Below are positions 5,378 to 6,103 of a stretch of DNA of 6,103 nt, one piece after another (positions within the stretch are counted from its first letter, which is position 1; every line of letters starts with the position of its first letter). Origin of the DNA: Bryobacterales bacterium (GTDB lineage Bacteria > Acidobacteriota > Terriglobia > Bryobacterales > Bryobacteraceae); assembly GCA_016880505.1 (NCBI GenBank), contig JAEHDI010000214.1, positions 1 through 6,103 of the forward strand, given 5' to 3'. The position numbers were made by a program, and so were the translations under genes. The notes beneath the pieces were generated by a model that was given only the letters and a program-made list of their open reading frames with translations, was not told the origin of the DNA and searched no databases.

Positions 5378-5673
5378 AAATCACCGAAGAGCAGGTCCGC
5401 TACGTCGCCGATCTCGCCAACCTGCGCCTCACCGCCGACGAGATCCGCCGGCTGCGTGCCGACCTCGACGAAATCCTTGCCCACATCGATAAGCTCAACG
5501 AGCTCGACACCGCCGGCGTTGAGCCCATGGCCCAGGTGCTCTACGAGGCCGAAGAGACCGCTACTCTGCGCGACGACACCGAGCGTCCCGTGCTCGGCTC
5601 GGACGTCGCCCTGGCGAACGCGCCCCAATCCGGCGCCGGTTATTTCAAGGTCCCGAAGGTGATCGAAAGGTAG
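5374..5673 (+). CDS. gatC: Aspartyl/glutamyl-tRNA(Asn/Gln) amidotransferase subunit C
   Basis: GatC is the small stabilising subunit of the cytoplasmic GatCAB complex, which converts Glu-tRNA(Gln) and/or Asp-tRNA(Asn) to the correct amidated forms. The 99-residue product matches family length and pattern: KITEEQVRYVADLANLRLT at the start, a helix DLDEILAHIDKLNELDTAGVEP at about 30-51, LRDDTERP at about 65-72, and the C-terminal GYFKVPKVIER. The start is TTG at 5374-5376, read as Met. Family similarity begins exactly there, the only longer in-frame option extends into shadow sequence of the previous gene, and AGGGAG stands five bases upstream. The TTG shares bases with the TGA stop of the dciA-like gene (TTGA), so the two are probably translationally coupled. 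gatA follows after three bases. The presence of gatCA implies an indirect route to Gln-tRNA and/or Asn-tRNA; gatB is not in the window. Confidence 0.95.
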   Translation: MKITEEQVRYVADLANLRLTADEIRRLRADLDEILAHIDKLNELDTAGVEPMAQVLYEAEETATLRDDTERPVLGSDVALANAPQSGAGYFKVPKVIER

Positions 5674-5676
5674 CCG

Positions 5677-6103
5677 ATGGACATCAGATCGCTCACCATC
5701 GGAACGGTCCGCGAGGGGCTCGTCTCTGGGCAATTCAGCGCCGAGGAGCTTGCGTCCGCGGCCCTTCGCCACGCCGAAACCGAAAACCCGGCCACCAACG
5801 CCTACCTCCACTTTTGTCCCGAGCGTGCGCTGGCGGCCGCCCACCGCGTCGACGACAAACTCGCCCGGGGCGAGGACCCCGGCCCGCTCGCCGGCGTCCC
5901 CATCGCTGTCAAGGACGTCATCCTGACGAAAGGCGTGCGCTCCACCGCCGGCTCCCGCCTGCTCGAACACTACATCCCGCCCTACGACGCCACCGCGGTC
6001 GTCCGCCTGGAGGAGGCCGGCGGCGTCATCCTCGGCAAGACGAACTGCGACGAGTTCGCCATGGGTTCCTCGAACGAGAACTCCGCCTTCGGCCCCGTGC
6101 GCA
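5677..6103 (+). CDS. gatA: Aspartyl/glutamyl-tRNA(Asn/Gln) amidotransferase subunit A, 5' part
   Basis: GatA is the amidase subunit of GatCAB; it frees ammonia from glutamine for transfer onto mischarged tRNA. The gene starts at ATG 5677-5679, three bases after the gatC stop with AAAGG in front, and is cut by the window end after 142 codons (normally about 480). The visible residues begin MDIRSLTIGTVREGL, typical of GatA. GVPIAVKDVI at 73-82 contains the catalytic Lys79 of the amidase-signature Ser-cisSer-Lys triad, at the same number as in the Staphylococcus aureus enzyme. AGSRLLEHYIPPYDATAVVRL and TNCDEFAMGSSNENSAFGPVR (122-142) are also family hallmarks. The two catalytic serines lie beyond the window, so catalytic completeness cannot be judged. 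The partial frame is intact with strong GC bias at third positions. Confidence 0.96.
   Translation, partial: MDIRSLTIGTVREGLVSGQFSAEELASAALRHAETENPATNAYLHFCPERALAAAHRVDDKLARGEDPGPLAGVPIAVKDVILTKGVRSTAGSRLLEHYIPPYDATAVVRLEEAGGVILGKTNCDEFAMGSSNENSAFGPVR

Noticed and set aside
1..6103. CRISPR array, tRNA or rRNA genes, transposase, phage or toxin-antitoxin genes
   Set aside because: No regularly spaced direct repeats, no cloverleaf-like gene and no matching protein motifs were seen on either strand.

Overview
The window is GC-rich bacterial chromosome with tightly packed genes, and all coding regions keep intact reading frames. It joins the front end of an exopolysaccharide (EPS) assembly operon on the minus strand to a housekeeping block. 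Families, GC richness and gene style (a kinase starting MSRVHDALRRAE, a short secreted Wza-like protein, a GNVR-type Wzz protein) suggest an Acidobacteria-like genome, perhaps of the Bryobacterales/Solibacter type. That placement is inference from general familiarity and was not tested by a search.

Left part (about 127-4166, read right to left): a Wza-like polysaccharide export protein, a three-transmembrane GNVR/Wzz chain-length protein with a long coiled coil, a cytoplasmic BY-type tyrosine kinase with a dense C-terminal tyrosine cluster, a 92-residue protein I do not recognise, and a 160-residue four-helix membrane protein I do not recognise. Gaps are 35, 21, 7 and 29 bases with no terminator-like interruption, so one transcript is likely. 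The first three form a familiar machine: Wzz and the kinase set chain length through a phosphorylation cycle and hand the polymer to the export protein. No glycosyltransferase, polymerase, flippase or exosortase is present, so the rest of the pathway lies elsewhere. Bases 1-126 hold no confident gene, only a possible C-terminal tail of a plus-strand gene.

Middle (4167-4335): a non-coding gap between maf and the EPS operon. It holds a candidate -10 box for the EPS operon and a striking 21-base imperfect inverted repeat (4245-4304) that resembles a REP/MITE-type palindrome.

Right part: maf (nucleotide pyrophosphatase) runs leftward from 4914. A divergent plus-strand cluster starts at about 4982 with a DUF721/DciA-like protein, then gatC (TTG start overlapping the previous stop) and gatA (cut by the window end). 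GatC and GatA belong to the GatCAB amidotransferase that corrects Glu-tRNA(Gln) and/or Asp-tRNA(Asn).

No completely new system is evident. The best candidates for something undescribed are the two unrecognised genes at the distal end of the kinase operon and the palindrome upstream of the EPS promoter.
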